Below are positions 10,501 to 18,827 of a DNA stretch of 64,000 bases, piece by piece. Positions within the stretch are counted from its first letter, which is position 1. Each line of letters opens with the position of its first letter. Source of the DNA: Streptomyces fradiae (GTDB taxonomy: Bacteria; Actinomycetota; Actinomycetes; Streptomycetales; Streptomycetaceae). The translations under genes and the position numbers were made by a program. The stretch spans positions 6,324,001 to 6,388,000 of the forward strand of contig NZ_CP065958.1 in assembly GCF_041270065.1 (NCBI RefSeq). Reading direction: 5' to 3'. The notes under the pieces were generated by a model. It was not told the origin of the DNA, made no database searches, and saw nothing but the letters and a program-made list of their open reading frames with translations.

Positions 10501-10806
10501 GGGCCCGAGGACGCCGAATGGCTGGCGCCGCTGCGGGACTTCTGGGAGGTCACCTACCCGGCCGCCCTGGACATGCGTTTCGCGGGCGCGGGCCGGCCCA
10601 CCCGGCCGACCCTCCGCGCGCTGTACGAGCGCCACGCCCCGTCCGCCGCTCCCGCGCCCGACCCGCTGCCGCCCGCTCCCGCGCCCGTACGGGAGACCGA
10701 GCAGGGGCCGGTCCGGGAGCCCGTGCGAGAGCCCGTACGGGAGGCCGTGCCCGAGTTCGGAGGCGGCGGCTACCCGTGGGACCAGGAGGACGGTGAGGAG
10801 GAGTGA
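7519..10806 (+). CDS. Tubulin/FtsZ-like GTPase-fold protein (Tubulin_2 type)
   Basis: A 1095-residue protein starting at an ATG preceded by a purine-rich AGGGGAGA site. The N-terminus reads MLFVGLGGTGGRIGSELE, the glycine-rich first nucleotide-binding loop of the tubulin/FtsZ superfamily. Near residues 195-202 lies AGGTGAGIYYDF, which corresponds to the GGGTGxG tubulin signature loop. The length is about three times that of FtsZ. The remainder is helical and charged with no obvious second enzyme domain, and the last 80 residues are Pro/Glu/Arg-rich, ending in an acidic tail (YPWDQEDGEEE). It fits the large prokaryotic tubulin-like proteins found beside vWA and GTPase genes in predicted conflict systems. 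Filament formation or nucleotide-dependent switching is inferred. It overlaps the next gene by four bases (GTGA). Confidence 0.75.
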   Translation: MKIYQPMLFVGLGGTGGRIGSELERSLRRELCGPDGTELVDGGRRLPFQLPDCLQFVYADFSEAELTRQPQFRAKGAEGAAYSRTSRMVRDLLPTDYDSSPEVTRMLRVALHEETKLWLPPQARQPRVAPLHSGAGQLPTVGRAALFATMRSGLEPVLRQLREAIGAIGNSAGDLQRVGGSRIRGCDVFVAFSVAGGTGAGIYYDFLHLIGHEFRKGKVPGVKIYPLVVMPSAFPPEGGGGREAELNAARALVDLSRLVDDQNVPDALDDVGDVEQRGRISVHYPVDGVVALRPSTVQTAFLFSKPAVIGTEDLRRSITAMVMSLIGTELSEETGAAARAEDDYQSFAASFINKSVERSTPARTGIGYRGMSTSLAASLTVPVDDLAEIVAGRLLAQAVRGLGEKARRTTPQDKTQVQELFTRSGVGPLWSREAPDVALPEQLPKGRGAITQELRNRLGDMEDALRRLESDLSRDVPRLTEDFKPGTAVRELLGIVSPFHVEMILNGHPGHPDRVAAAGFTGMLDNRRNEAERPPDVQALAPAIPHVRRGAGGLVPARWSDPDVQDALARQDAWYQWRARSLWHRAWQAGEAQWRPALTKVLHELGELAKGLRAHEQDEGKLFADRRRELYRDDRTGVSYLLPPQNSLRAFYDDVLDRLVQSEGLPENTDAAGLLERLVRPEEWRGALDAVRRSPGAAVKEIKQVVERRVKRLFGEANDDRFARPLLPSMGLLLRAAAGDESAESKVDGRWLDQFRAALAGLLPVGFTPDGGGPLKILIVHPASESDGRASDYLRQELNLPPRAAQEYRAVDTESITVVLFRSGMNLTDISEVRSVLTLWAEARDSGGQEDFLHWRQRLGHQDDWLVSTEEDRRRILHRLLCTMWNGHIHTEGPDGSPHRVRIRLQEGEGATMSLRLEDFDGALSSWAGLLRAYERWALLDEGQIIEEFCGRLMQALPKGLAHTPAGPSPLFVRFVEEIAPRQRRLLEEMAQEYGPEDAEWLAPLRDFWEVTYPAALDMRFAGAGRPTRPTLRALYERHAPSAAPAPDPLPPAPAPVRETEQGPVREPVREPVREAVPEFGGGGYPWDQEDGEEE

Positions 10807-13457
10807 GCACGAGCGTCGTCCCCGGCCGGCCGGCCCCCGGCCACGCCGTCTGCCTCGACCTGCGCGCCGAGGCGTACGACCCGGCCGACCGGTACGCACC
10901 CGAGGAGGCGGTCCGCCGCGCCCTCGCCGTCCCGCAGCCCCCCGACGAGCGCCGCTTCCTGGTCGTCGACGACGCCGACCGGCTCGTCGCCCACCAGCTC
11001 CTGCACGAGCGCCTCTCCTCCTACGGCCCGGCCCGGGTGGTCTGCCTGGCTGTCGGCGCACCCGGCGAGCGGACCCTGCGCCGCACCCGCACCCCGTGGC
11101 CGCCCGACGGCGGAGTGCTGTGGCTGCTCGACGGCTTCCGCGGCCCGGACGCCGCCGCGCTGCGCCCGCTGGTCGACGTGCTCGCCACCCCCGAGGTGTT
11201 CGACGCGGTCCTCCGGGCCCTCGCGCGCGTGGCGGGCGGGGTCGCCGTGCCCGCCGCGCGGGTCGTGGAGCACGACCTCAGCGACGAGGCCCGCGCCCGG
11301 GCCTGGCGGCAGGCCGTCGAAGCCCTCACCGGCCCCGACGTCCCGGTCGCCGGCACGGTCGGCACCGTCCCCGGCGAACTCTCCCTGCTCCTCGACGAGT
11401 CGGTGCCCCGCTCGCTCTCCGCCCACGACTGGCTGCCCGCCCAGGGCCGGGCCGGAGCCGAGGAGCGGGCCTGCCGGGACGCCCTCGACGACGCCCTCGA
11501 CGGCTACGAGCGGGTGCGCGGCCCCGCCGGACTGCTCACCCGGGCCGGCCGCGGCCTCGACCTGCCCGGGGACATCGAGCGGGCCGCGTTCGCGCTGCGC
11601 CGCTTCCGCGCCACCGTCGCCGACGCCTTCGCCCTCGCGGGCGGCAGCCGGCCCACCGTCGAGGAGCGCGGACTCCTCGCCGAACGGGGCGTCCACCTCC
11701 CGGAGATGCCCCGGGAGATCAGCCGCACCGGCATCGTGCCCGCGCTGCGCGACCACACCCACGGACTCATCGACAGCGGACTGCCGCTGCGTTCGGTCGC
11801 GGCCCGGCTCGCCGCCCTGTCCGCCCGCACCGCGCCGGCCGGCAGCGCCGCCCGGCTGGCCGCGCTCGACGCCGTCTGCGGCCCGGACCGGCTCGACCGG
11901 CTCACCGCGCAGGAGCCGTTCCGGGCGGGCGGCCCGCGGTCCGTCGCCGCGGCCGTGACCGGCGTCCTCGCCCTGCTCGCCGGGGTGTGGCCGGGCCTCG
12001 GCTGGGGCCTGGGTCCCGCCGTCGGCCTGCTCGCCGCCGTGCTCGCCCTGCTCATGCTGCGCCGCCGCCCCAACCGCTCGCCCGACGGACGCCTCGACGG
12101 CGGCGGCGCCACCGGCTCGGCGCCCCGGCTGTTCGGCGGCCTGATCGGCGGTGTCGCCGGGGCCGTCCTCGGCCAGGCCCTCGATCCGCCCGTCTGGGCC
12201 GCGGCGACCGCCCTCGCCGTCTCCGTCGCCGCGGTCGTGCTGCTCGCCCTGCGCGACTGGACCCACGGCGTCGACGACTGGTGGCAGCGCGCCGACCCCG
12301 AGGACGCGGACCGCGCCCTGCGGGAGGTCCGTCACCTGCTCGTCACGGCCGCCGTGCACGACTGGCTCTTCGCCGACGTACGGCACCACTGCTCGGACGG
12401 CGCCGGCGCGGTGGCCCGGCTGCTGCGCGCCCTCGCCGCGACGGCCGACGCCTACCAGGGACCCGGCGTGCCCGGCGCGTACGAGGGCCCCGGCACGAGC
12501 CCGGAGCCCGAGGGGTACGGGCGGGGCGCATGGGACTGGGACGACTGGACGGACGGCGGCGGCCAGGCCCCGGGCCGGGCATCGAACCAGGCCCCGGCCC
12601 CGGGCCCGGGCGGCGGCGCCGGGCGGGCCGAAGCGGCCGGCTGGTCCGACCCGGTCGACTGGTCCGACCGGGCGTGGTCCGACGCCGTCTCCGACGCGTG
12701 GACGGACCGCGCGGCCCCGGCCGACGCCGGCTGGTCCGACGCGGTCCCGGACCCGCGCCCCGCGGCCGCGCCCCCCGAACCGCCCGCGCCGCCGGAGCCC
12801 GTCCGGCCCGAGCCGGTACGCGAGCCCGAACGCGGGTCCGTACGCGAGACCGACCCCGACCCCGACCCCGACTCCGGGCCCGCCGCCGCGCCGCGCTGGC
12901 TGGAGCGGCGGTACGGGGACGGCGGGCCGGCCCTCGTCGACACCCTCCACGGCGATCTGTCCGACGGGGTCGCCGGGCTGCTCCGCGGCTGCTGGGCCGG
13001 CATCGAACGCGACCCCGGCAACGCGGCCCGACTGTCCCTGGACAAGCCCATGACCGCCCTCCTCGACGAGACCCGCTCCCGCCTGGAGCGGGACGCCGCC
13101 GCGTCCCCGCCGCCCGGCCGGGAGCGCGGCGACCGGCCCGACGCCGCGCGGCTCACCGGAGTCGCCCCGGACGGCGTGGCCCGGCTCCTCGCCGCCGACG
13201 ACGACCCGGGCCTGACCGTCCCGCTGTGCGGGCCCGAGCACCTGCGGCTGCTCTCCCACGAACCCGGCGCCGTACGCCGGGTCCGGTTCGTGCCCGAGAC
13301 CATGCGCCGCGGCACGACCGGCGACGACATCTGGCGCGGCACCACCGAGGACGTGGTGTGGACGGACGCCGGCCGGCACGCGGGCGTACTGCGCCTCGTA
13401 CCGCTGCGCGCGGACGTCGTGCACACGGTCCTGGCAGAGGAGGACGGAGCACCATGA
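10803..13457 (+). CDS. Large membrane protein of unknown function in the tubulin/GTPase operon
   Basis: An 884-residue protein from a GTG start that overlaps the tubulin-like stop codon. Residues 1-370 are soluble and mixed alpha/beta, with features like FLVVDDADRLVAHQLL, which resembles a NTPase-like strand, but I see no clear Walker A. Two hydrophobic regions at about 380-420 and 440-485 look like four transmembrane helices, separated by an Arg/Pro-rich loop. A soluble segment is followed by a low-complexity Asp/Trp/Pro region (about 560-700) with repeats of WSDxxD type and Pro-Glu-Arg repeats. A globular C-terminal domain follows. I do not recognise the family. Its coupled position between the tubulin-like and GTPase genes suggests a membrane platform for them. 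Confidence 0.7.
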   Translation: MSTSVVPGRPAPGHAVCLDLRAEAYDPADRYAPEEAVRRALAVPQPPDERRFLVVDDADRLVAHQLLHERLSSYGPARVVCLAVGAPGERTLRRTRTPWPPDGGVLWLLDGFRGPDAAALRPLVDVLATPEVFDAVLRALARVAGGVAVPAARVVEHDLSDEARARAWRQAVEALTGPDVPVAGTVGTVPGELSLLLDESVPRSLSAHDWLPAQGRAGAEERACRDALDDALDGYERVRGPAGLLTRAGRGLDLPGDIERAAFALRRFRATVADAFALAGGSRPTVEERGLLAERGVHLPEMPREISRTGIVPALRDHTHGLIDSGLPLRSVAARLAALSARTAPAGSAARLAALDAVCGPDRLDRLTAQEPFRAGGPRSVAAAVTGVLALLAGVWPGLGWGLGPAVGLLAAVLALLMLRRRPNRSPDGRLDGGGATGSAPRLFGGLIGGVAGAVLGQALDPPVWAAATALAVSVAAVVLLALRDWTHGVDDWWQRADPEDADRALREVRHLLVTAAVHDWLFADVRHHCSDGAGAVARLLRALAATADAYQGPGVPGAYEGPGTSPEPEGYGRGAWDWDDWTDGGGQAPGRASNQAPAPGPGGGAGRAEAAGWSDPVDWSDRAWSDAVSDAWTDRAAPADAGWSDAVPDPRPAAAPPEPPAPPEPVRPEPVREPERGSVRETDPDPDPDSGPAAAPRWLERRYGDGGPALVDTLHGDLSDGVAGLLRGCWAGIERDPGNAARLSLDKPMTALLDETRSRLERDAAASPPPGRERGDRPDAARLTGVAPDGVARLLAADDDPGLTVPLCGPEHLRLLSHEPGAVRRVRFVPETMRRGTTGDDIWRGTTEDVVWTDAGRHAGVLRLVPLRADVVHTVLAEEDGAP

Positions 13458-15715
13458 CCGCCGACCCGCCCACCCCCGGGTTCCCACCCGAACCGCCGCC
13501 CGAAGGTCCCGACGAGGAGCTGGAGTTCCTCACCCCGCGCGAGGAACCGGTCCGCTTCTCCGTGCGGTACGGCGAGGACGCCCGCCCGCCCGGCCGGCCG
13601 CACCTGCGGACCCGGGCCGTCACGCTCGGCGCGGGCTGGCCCGTCGTCCAGTTCCGGCTGCCCGCCTCCGCCCAGGCCGACCCCCGCGCGTACACCCTCC
13701 TCGAACGGGAGGTGTCGGCCGCCGTCGTCCTCGAACGGCGCTACGGCGGCGAGAAGTTCGCCGAGCTGTTCACCCGGATCGTCGGTTACGACCTCGACTG
13801 CGCCGAGCCGTTCGTGCTCTACCGGCGCGCCGCCGGGGCGCCGCTCGCCGAGTGGCTGCCCCGGCTCGGCGCCGAGGAACAGCAGCGGATCGTGGGCCAG
13901 CTCGCCCTGGCCGTACGGCTCCTGGACGACGCCGGGCTCGTCCACCGGGCGCTCGCCCCCGACTCCGTACGGTGGGACGGCAGCCATGTGCGGCTCGCCG
14001 AACCGCACGCGGCGCTGCGCGCCGGGGAGCCCCGCGAGCCCTTCGGCACCGCCCCCTGGGCCTCGCCCGAGCAGCGCGCCGGGCACGGCACCGCCGACCC
14101 CCGCGACGACCTGTGGTCGCTCGCCCGGCTCGCCTATCTGCTCCTTTCCGGGCACCCGAGCCCGCCCGGCCGCCCCGACCGGGCCGACGGGCCACCGGAG
14201 GACCTGGGCGACTACCGGCGGCTCGCGGCGCTCGCGCAGAGCGGCCTGTTCGCGCCCGCGGCCGGCGGACGGCCCGCGCCCGCCGAGCTGCTCCGGCTGC
14301 TGCGGCTGCCCGACCCTCTCGCCCACGCCGTCGCCACCGCCGACCCGCTCGCCGCCGGCCGGGCCCGCTACGACGCCGAGATCGCCCGCCGCCGGGAGCC
14401 GTTGCGCCGCGACACCGACCCGGACGATCCGGGCGACGCATATGGCCCGTACGACCCGTACGACCCGTACGACCGCTACGAACCGGGCGATCCGGCGGGG
14501 CGGGCCGAACAGGGCGCCCCGCCCCGGCGCGGCCTGCGCGCGCTGCTCTTCGGCGAGCAGCCGGCCCGCCCGCCCGTCACCCTCACCCCCGACTCCGCTC
14601 ACAACCCCGGTCACGGCCCCGGTGCCGCGACCGGCCTGGACGATCCGGGCGTCGATCCCGGCGCACCGCCCGCCCGGACCTGCCCGCACTGCCTGCTGCC
14701 CGTGGTCTACGACGAGAGCCTGCTCGTCACCATCGACGCCAAGGGCAACCGCATCCCGCTCGACCTGTCCAGGGAACACCGCCCCGGCCGCCGCAACGAC
14801 CTGCTGCGCACCGCCTACCACCTGTGCCCGCACGGCGGCGAGGGCGACGAGGCACACGAACTGCCCGTCCCCTACCTCACCAACGGGCGCCCGCTGTCGA
14901 TCGCCTTCGTCGGCAGCTCCGCCGTCGGCAAGACCCATCTGATGGCCGCGATGCTCGGCGAGGTCGAACTCGGCGGCCTGGAGCCGTACGGACTCAAATG
15001 CCTGCCGCTCAACCCGGAGGCGCACCGCACCTTCCTGCGCGAACGGGTGCAGAGCCTCCAGCAGGGGCGGCAGCTCGGCCGCACCGGGCAGCAGACCTTC
15101 GCCCGCTTCGCCGACGGCCTGCTCGTCTCCGCGCCCGGCCGCACCCCGCGCCCGGTGGTCTTCTTCGACCTCGCGGGCGAGGACCTGGCCCAGGACGGGC
15201 CGGTGACCAGCTTCCTGATGGGCGTGGACGCCTTCGTGTTCGTCGTCGACCCGCTGCGCGCGCTGCGGATGCCCTCGCTCGACCCGCTGCGCCAGCGGTA
15301 CGGGCTCTCCCGCCGCGACCTCGGCGACGAGGCCTTCACCACCGTCCTCAACCGGCTGCCCCGGTCCGCCGACGGCCGGATCGCCGCGCCCGCCGCGCTC
15401 GCCGTCAACAAGAGCGACCTGATGCGCTTCGAACCGGCCGTGGACCGCTGGCTGGGCCGGGCGCTGCCGGGCCGGCACGACCCGGGGGCGGAGACGGCCG
15501 AGAGCCGCGACGCCTACGCCTTCCTGGACCACCACGCCAGCCCGGCCTGGCTGCGCCCGTTCGACGACTGCGCGCGCTGCACCCTGCACTTCGTCGCCGC
15601 GACCGGCGGGCAGGCGCGCGGCGACCGCTTCCCGCACGGGGCCCGGCCCCGGCGGGTGCTCGCGCCCCTGCTGTCCGTCTTCGCCGCGTGCGGGCTGATC
15701 CGAGGGAGGGACTGA
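13454..15715 (+). CDS. Pseudokinase - zinc-knuckle - TRAFAC-type GTPase fusion
   Basis: A 753-residue protein that starts with an ATGA overlap. Residues about 50-300 follow a protein kinase fold, but the catalytic loop reads HRALAPDSVRW (Ala for the catalytic Asp) and the DFG position reads AEP, while the later APWASPEQ motif is present. It is therefore likely a pseudokinase. A Tyr/Asp/Pro repeat linker (near 330-350) leads to a possible zinc ribbon starting CPHC near residue 411 and closing LCPHG near 458. A P-loop GTPase domain follows: G1 GSSAVGKT near 485, a DLAGED G3 motif near 573 and NKSD (G4) near 652. This matches the TRAFAC-clade 'double-GTPase' type proteins seen in predicted NTP-dependent conflict operons. 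It probably acts as the GTP-driven switch of the system. Confidence 0.7.
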   Translation: MTADPPTPGFPPEPPPEGPDEELEFLTPREEPVRFSVRYGEDARPPGRPHLRTRAVTLGAGWPVVQFRLPASAQADPRAYTLLEREVSAAVVLERRYGGEKFAELFTRIVGYDLDCAEPFVLYRRAAGAPLAEWLPRLGAEEQQRIVGQLALAVRLLDDAGLVHRALAPDSVRWDGSHVRLAEPHAALRAGEPREPFGTAPWASPEQRAGHGTADPRDDLWSLARLAYLLLSGHPSPPGRPDRADGPPEDLGDYRRLAALAQSGLFAPAAGGRPAPAELLRLLRLPDPLAHAVATADPLAAGRARYDAEIARRREPLRRDTDPDDPGDAYGPYDPYDPYDRYEPGDPAGRAEQGAPPRRGLRALLFGEQPARPPVTLTPDSAHNPGHGPGAATGLDDPGVDPGAPPARTCPHCLLPVVYDESLLVTIDAKGNRIPLDLSREHRPGRRNDLLRTAYHLCPHGGEGDEAHELPVPYLTNGRPLSIAFVGSSAVGKTHLMAAMLGEVELGGLEPYGLKCLPLNPEAHRTFLRERVQSLQQGRQLGRTGQQTFARFADGLLVSAPGRTPRPVVFFDLAGEDLAQDGPVTSFLMGVDAFVFVVDPLRALRMPSLDPLRQRYGLSRRDLGDEAFTTVLNRLPRSADGRIAAPAALAVNKSDLMRFEPAVDRWLGRALPGRHDPGAETAESRDAYAFLDHHASPAWLRPFDDCARCTLHFVAATGGQARGDRFPHGARPRRVLAPLLSVFAACGLIRGRD

Positions 15716-15718
15716 CCG

Positions 15719-17440
15719 ATGGCACCGACGGATGCGAGGGCATCGAGGGGACCGGGCGGATCACCGGGCGGGCCGCCGGGCGGCGGTGGTGGGGGCGGTG
15801 CGGACGAGCTGCTCGACCAGATCGTCTTCCGCTGGGACGGCATGAACGCCGGTGGCACCACCGGCTTCGGCCCGGTCGCCTGGTCCGGCGGCGGGATCGA
15901 CGTGGACGAACTCTTCCATGTCGCCGGCCCCATGCTGCGGGCCAGCGGCGAGGAGGTCCGGCCCGCGCTGATCCGGCTGCAGAGCGAGACCGACGCGATG
16001 CTGATCCGCCGGATCCCCTGGACCGACCCCGGCGGCGGCGCCTCCACCGTCTGCCACGCCCTGGTCGGCCCGGCCGGCCTGCTCGACCCGATGACCTGTC
16101 TCGGCCTGCACGCGTGGCGGTGGCGGGGCTCCCAGGTGGACCTCGGCCGGGTGCGCGGCGAGGCGCTCGACCGGATACCGGAGAGCGTGCTCGTCGAGTC
16201 GCGGGACGCGGGACTCCGCGCCCTCGACGCGGATCTGGCCCGGGCCGAGGTCGAACTCGGCGGCGCGGTGGCGGAGTTGCTGCGGCGTCCGGGCGGCCGC
16301 TTCATGTTCCTCGACGAGGACGCCGACCGGGCGCTGCCGGTGCTGTGGGGCCTGTACGGCATGTTCGGCGACCTCCTCGCCCGCCGCTGGTCCTTCGCCA
16401 CCCACGACACGGCCGAGAGCACCCACCTCAACTTCGTGTTCGTCGGCCGCTGGGCGGGCGCGGCCGGCCCCAACACCGACCGGCACCGGAGCGATCCGCG
16501 CGAACGCCTCGGCGACGCGGCCGACTCGATCGCCGGCCGGCTGGTCGCCCACCACCTCCGCGGGGTCGCGGCGGGCGACGGCGACTACGCCGTCTGCTCC
16601 CGGCTCGCCGAAGCCCGCCGCCACCTCCCCGACGCTTCCTTCCTGGCCTGCGCCCGCGCCGCCCTGGCCGCCCTCGACCGGGACAAGGCGCGCGGGCCGC
16701 GCACCGAGGACCGGCCGAGACGCGCGCCGGCGGACCCGCCCGTACGGAGGACCGAGCCGGTACGGCGGACCGAGCCCGCCCGGCTCGGGGACGCGGAGCT
16801 GCTGGCCGTGCTGCGCGACCCCGGGTACTCGTACGCCGACACCCAGGTCCTCGTCCGCAAGGCGGCACGGCGCTTCCCCGGCTGGACACCCGCGCAGCAG
16901 TGCGCGTTCCGGGACCTGGTGATCGACGAGGAGTACTTCCTCGCCCGGCCCGTCGCCGAGGAGTGGATCCCGGCCGCGGAGCGCGGCGCCGACGCGGCCG
17001 CGCTGCACGACTGGGCGGTGGGCCCGCTCCTCGACCACCGGGGCGACCCCGGCGCCGCCGACCGGCTCGGCGCCCTGCTGCTGCGCTTCGCGACCCGCAC
17101 CGAGCCGGAGGGCCGGGCCGTGCTCCGCGAGATCGTGGCCCTCGAACGCCCCGGGCTGCCCGAGCGCGTGTGGCGCGAGCTGGTACGGGCGGCGATCCCG
17201 CCCCCGGTCCATGTGACCCCGCACCCGGAACAGCCGAAGCCCCAGCCGAACCCCCAGCCCCAACCACACCCCAAGTCCAAGCCAAAGTCCAAGCCACAAG
17301 CCCCGCCGACCCGCACCACCGTCCCCGTACGCACCGCGGCCGCCCCGCACGCGAAGGACGGGTGGCTCGCCTTCGCGTTCCTCGGCGCGGCCCTGGTGCT
17401 GCTCGTGATCCTGGTGGTGGTCGTCATCGCGGCCTCGTGA
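15719..17440 (+). CDS. GTPase-associated protein 1-like, tail-anchored
   Basis: A 573-residue protein starting three bases after the GTPase gene, with a GAGGGAGG site upstream. After a short Gly/Pro-rich start, residues about 25-480 are globular. The opening strand LDQIVFRWDGMNAGGTTGFG resembles the N-terminal domain of the proteins named GTPase-associated protein 1, which are usually encoded beside TRAFAC GTPases in these operons. A Pro/Gln/Lys repeat linker (about 495-535) precedes a single strongly hydrophobic helix at the extreme C-terminus (about 544-572). It is therefore a tail-anchored membrane protein with its bulk in the cytoplasm. It is the last gene of the run; the next gene begins 48 bases later with an unrelated function. 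The family assignment is by resemblance and neighbourhood. Confidence 0.55.
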   Translation: MAPTDARASRGPGGSPGGPPGGGGGGGADELLDQIVFRWDGMNAGGTTGFGPVAWSGGGIDVDELFHVAGPMLRASGEEVRPALIRLQSETDAMLIRRIPWTDPGGGASTVCHALVGPAGLLDPMTCLGLHAWRWRGSQVDLGRVRGEALDRIPESVLVESRDAGLRALDADLARAEVELGGAVAELLRRPGGRFMFLDEDADRALPVLWGLYGMFGDLLARRWSFATHDTAESTHLNFVFVGRWAGAAGPNTDRHRSDPRERLGDAADSIAGRLVAHHLRGVAAGDGDYAVCSRLAEARRHLPDASFLACARAALAALDRDKARGPRTEDRPRRAPADPPVRRTEPVRRTEPARLGDAELLAVLRDPGYSYADTQVLVRKAARRFPGWTPAQQCAFRDLVIDEEYFLARPVAEEWIPAAERGADAAALHDWAVGPLLDHRGDPGAADRLGALLLRFATRTEPEGRAVLREIVALERPGLPERVWRELVRAAIPPPVHVTPHPEQPKPQPNPQPQPHPKSKPKSKPQAPPTRTTVPVRTAAAPHAKDGWLAFAFLGAALVLLVILVVVVIAAS

Positions 17441-17488
17441 CACGCGGAGTACCACGCGCGAGCCGCCCCGCTCCGCCAGGATGGGCGC

Positions 17489-18721
17489 ATGGGATTCCAT
17501 GTCGATTCCGAGACCGGGCGGCTGCGCCGCGTCATCCTGCACCGCCCCGATCTGGAGCTGAAGCGGCTCACCCCGACCAACAAGGACGCCCTCCTCTTCG
17601 ACGACGTGCTGTGGGTGCGCCGGGCCCGCCAGGAGCACGACGGTTTCGCGGACGTGCTGCGCGACCGCGGGGTGGAGGTGCATCTGTTCGGGGACCTCCT
17701 GCGCGAGGTCCTCGACGTGCCCGCGGCCCGCAAGCTCGTCCTCGACCGGGTCTTCGACGAGAAGGAGTACGGCCCGCTCGCCGCCGACCATCTGCGCGCC
17801 GCGTTCGACGCGCTCGACACCGGCGGCCTGGTGGAGGCGCTGGTCGGCGGGATGACCAAGCGGGAGTTCCTGGCGGCGCACCGCGAGCCGACCTCGGTGC
17901 GCTTCCACGCCCTGGACCTCGACGACTTCGTGCTCGGCCCGCTGCCGAACCACATCTTCACCCGCGACACCTCGGCCTGGATCTACGACGGGGTGTCGAT
18001 CAACGCGATGCGCTGGCCGGCCCGGCAGCGCGAGACGGTGCACTTCGAGGCGATCTACAAGCACCATCCGCTGTTCACCGGCCCGGAGGCGGGGCCGTTC
18101 CACCACTGGTCGGAGGGGCAGGCGGACTATCCGTCGACGATCGAGGGCGGCGACGTCCTGGTCATCGGCAACGGCGCCGTGCTCATCGGCATGAGCGAGC
18201 GCACCACCCCGCAGGCCGTGGAGATGCTGGCCCGCGGGATGTTCGCGGCGGGCTCGGCGCGCGCCATCATCGCCCTCGACATGCCGAAGCGCCGGGCCTT
18301 CATGCACCTGGACACGGTGATGACGATGGTGGACGCCGACACCTTCACCCAGTACGCGGGCCTCGGCATGCTCCGCTCGTACACCATCGAGCCCGGCGAC
18401 GAGGGTCAGTCCCTGCGGGTCACCGACCACCCGCCGGAGCAGATGCACAGCGCCATCGCGGCGGCGCTCGGCCTGCAGGACATCCGGGTGCTCACCGCGA
18501 CCCAGGACGTGCACGCGGCGGAGCGCGAGCAGTGGGACGACGGGTGCAACGTGCTCGCCGTGGAGCCGGGCGTGGTCGTGGCGTACGAGCGCAACGTCAC
18601 CACCAACACGCATCTGCGCAAGCAGGGCATCGAGGTGATCGAGATCCCGGGCAGCGAGCTCGGCCGGGGGAGGGGCGGCCCGCGCTGCATGAGCTGCCCG
18701 GTGGAGCGGGACGCGGTCTAG
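17489..18721 (+). CDS. arcA: Arginine deiminase
   Basis: A 410-residue protein that hydrolyses L-arginine to citrulline and ammonia in the cytoplasm. It has the guanidine-modifying enzyme motifs: an N-terminal [10 protein letters not shown] strand, the FTRDTSAWI segment, an EGGDVLVIG loop, a catalytic His in [10 protein letters not shown], and the nucleophilic Cys in the terminal CMSCPVERD. The length is normal for ArcA. The ATG is preceded by a weak GCCAGGA site. The next gene is ornithine carbamoyltransferase, which would use the citrulline in the arginine deiminase pathway. No carbamate kinase is adjacent, and the carbamoyltransferase has its own AT-rich promoter, so the two need not be one operon. 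Confidence 0.93.
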   Translation: MGFHVDSETGRLRRVILHRPDLELKRLTPTNKDALLFDDVLWVRRARQEHDGFADVLRDRGVEVHLFGDLLREVLDVPAARKLVLDRVFDEKEYGPLAADHLRAAFDALDTGGLVEALVGGMTKREFLAAHREPTSVRFHALDLDDFVLGPLPNHIFTRDTSAWIYDGVSINAMRWPARQRETVHFEAIYKHHPLFTGPEAGPFHHWSEGQADYPSTIEGGDVLVIGNGAVLIGMSERTTPQAVEMLARGMFAAGSARAIIALDMPKRRAFMHLDTVMTMVDADTFTQYAGLGMLRSYTIEPGDEGQSLRVTDHPPEQMHSAIAAALGLQDIRVLTATQDVHAAEREQWDDGCNVLAVEPGVVVAYERNVTTNTHLRKQGIEVIEIPGSELGRGRGGPRCMSCPVERDAV

Positions 18722-18747
18722 CGGGACAGACCAGCCGGGACAGGGGC

Positions 18748-18775
18748 TGTATAAGAATGCTGAATTACGTATACA
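18748..18775 (+). promoter_or_regulatory. argF promoter with ARG-box-like operator
   Basis: An AT-rich island in GC-rich DNA between arcA and argF. A perfect TGTATA/TATACA inverted repeat is separated by 16 bases. The inner part reads TGAATTACGTATACA, close to the ArgR half-site pattern TGAAT...ATTCA. It lies 53 bases before argF, where a repressor could block the promoter. Control by ArgR is inferred from the resemblance and the arginine-biosynthetic neighbour. Confidence 0.4.
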
Positions 18776-18827
18776 CTTCCAGAGTCCTCGTCCCTCGACG
18801 TCCCCGACCGTAACCCAGGAGCGCCCC

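Noticed and set aside
5881..11061. Very long minus-strand open frame of over 1700 codons
   Set aside because: It lies opposite the vWA, tubulin-like and next genes. It is low-complexity with no domain motif and is a mirror of their codon bias.
14440..14490. Tandem GTACGACCC-type repeats as a possible CRISPR or regulatory repeat
   Set aside because: They encode a Tyr-Asp-Pro linker in frame inside the GTPase fusion gene and have no spacers.
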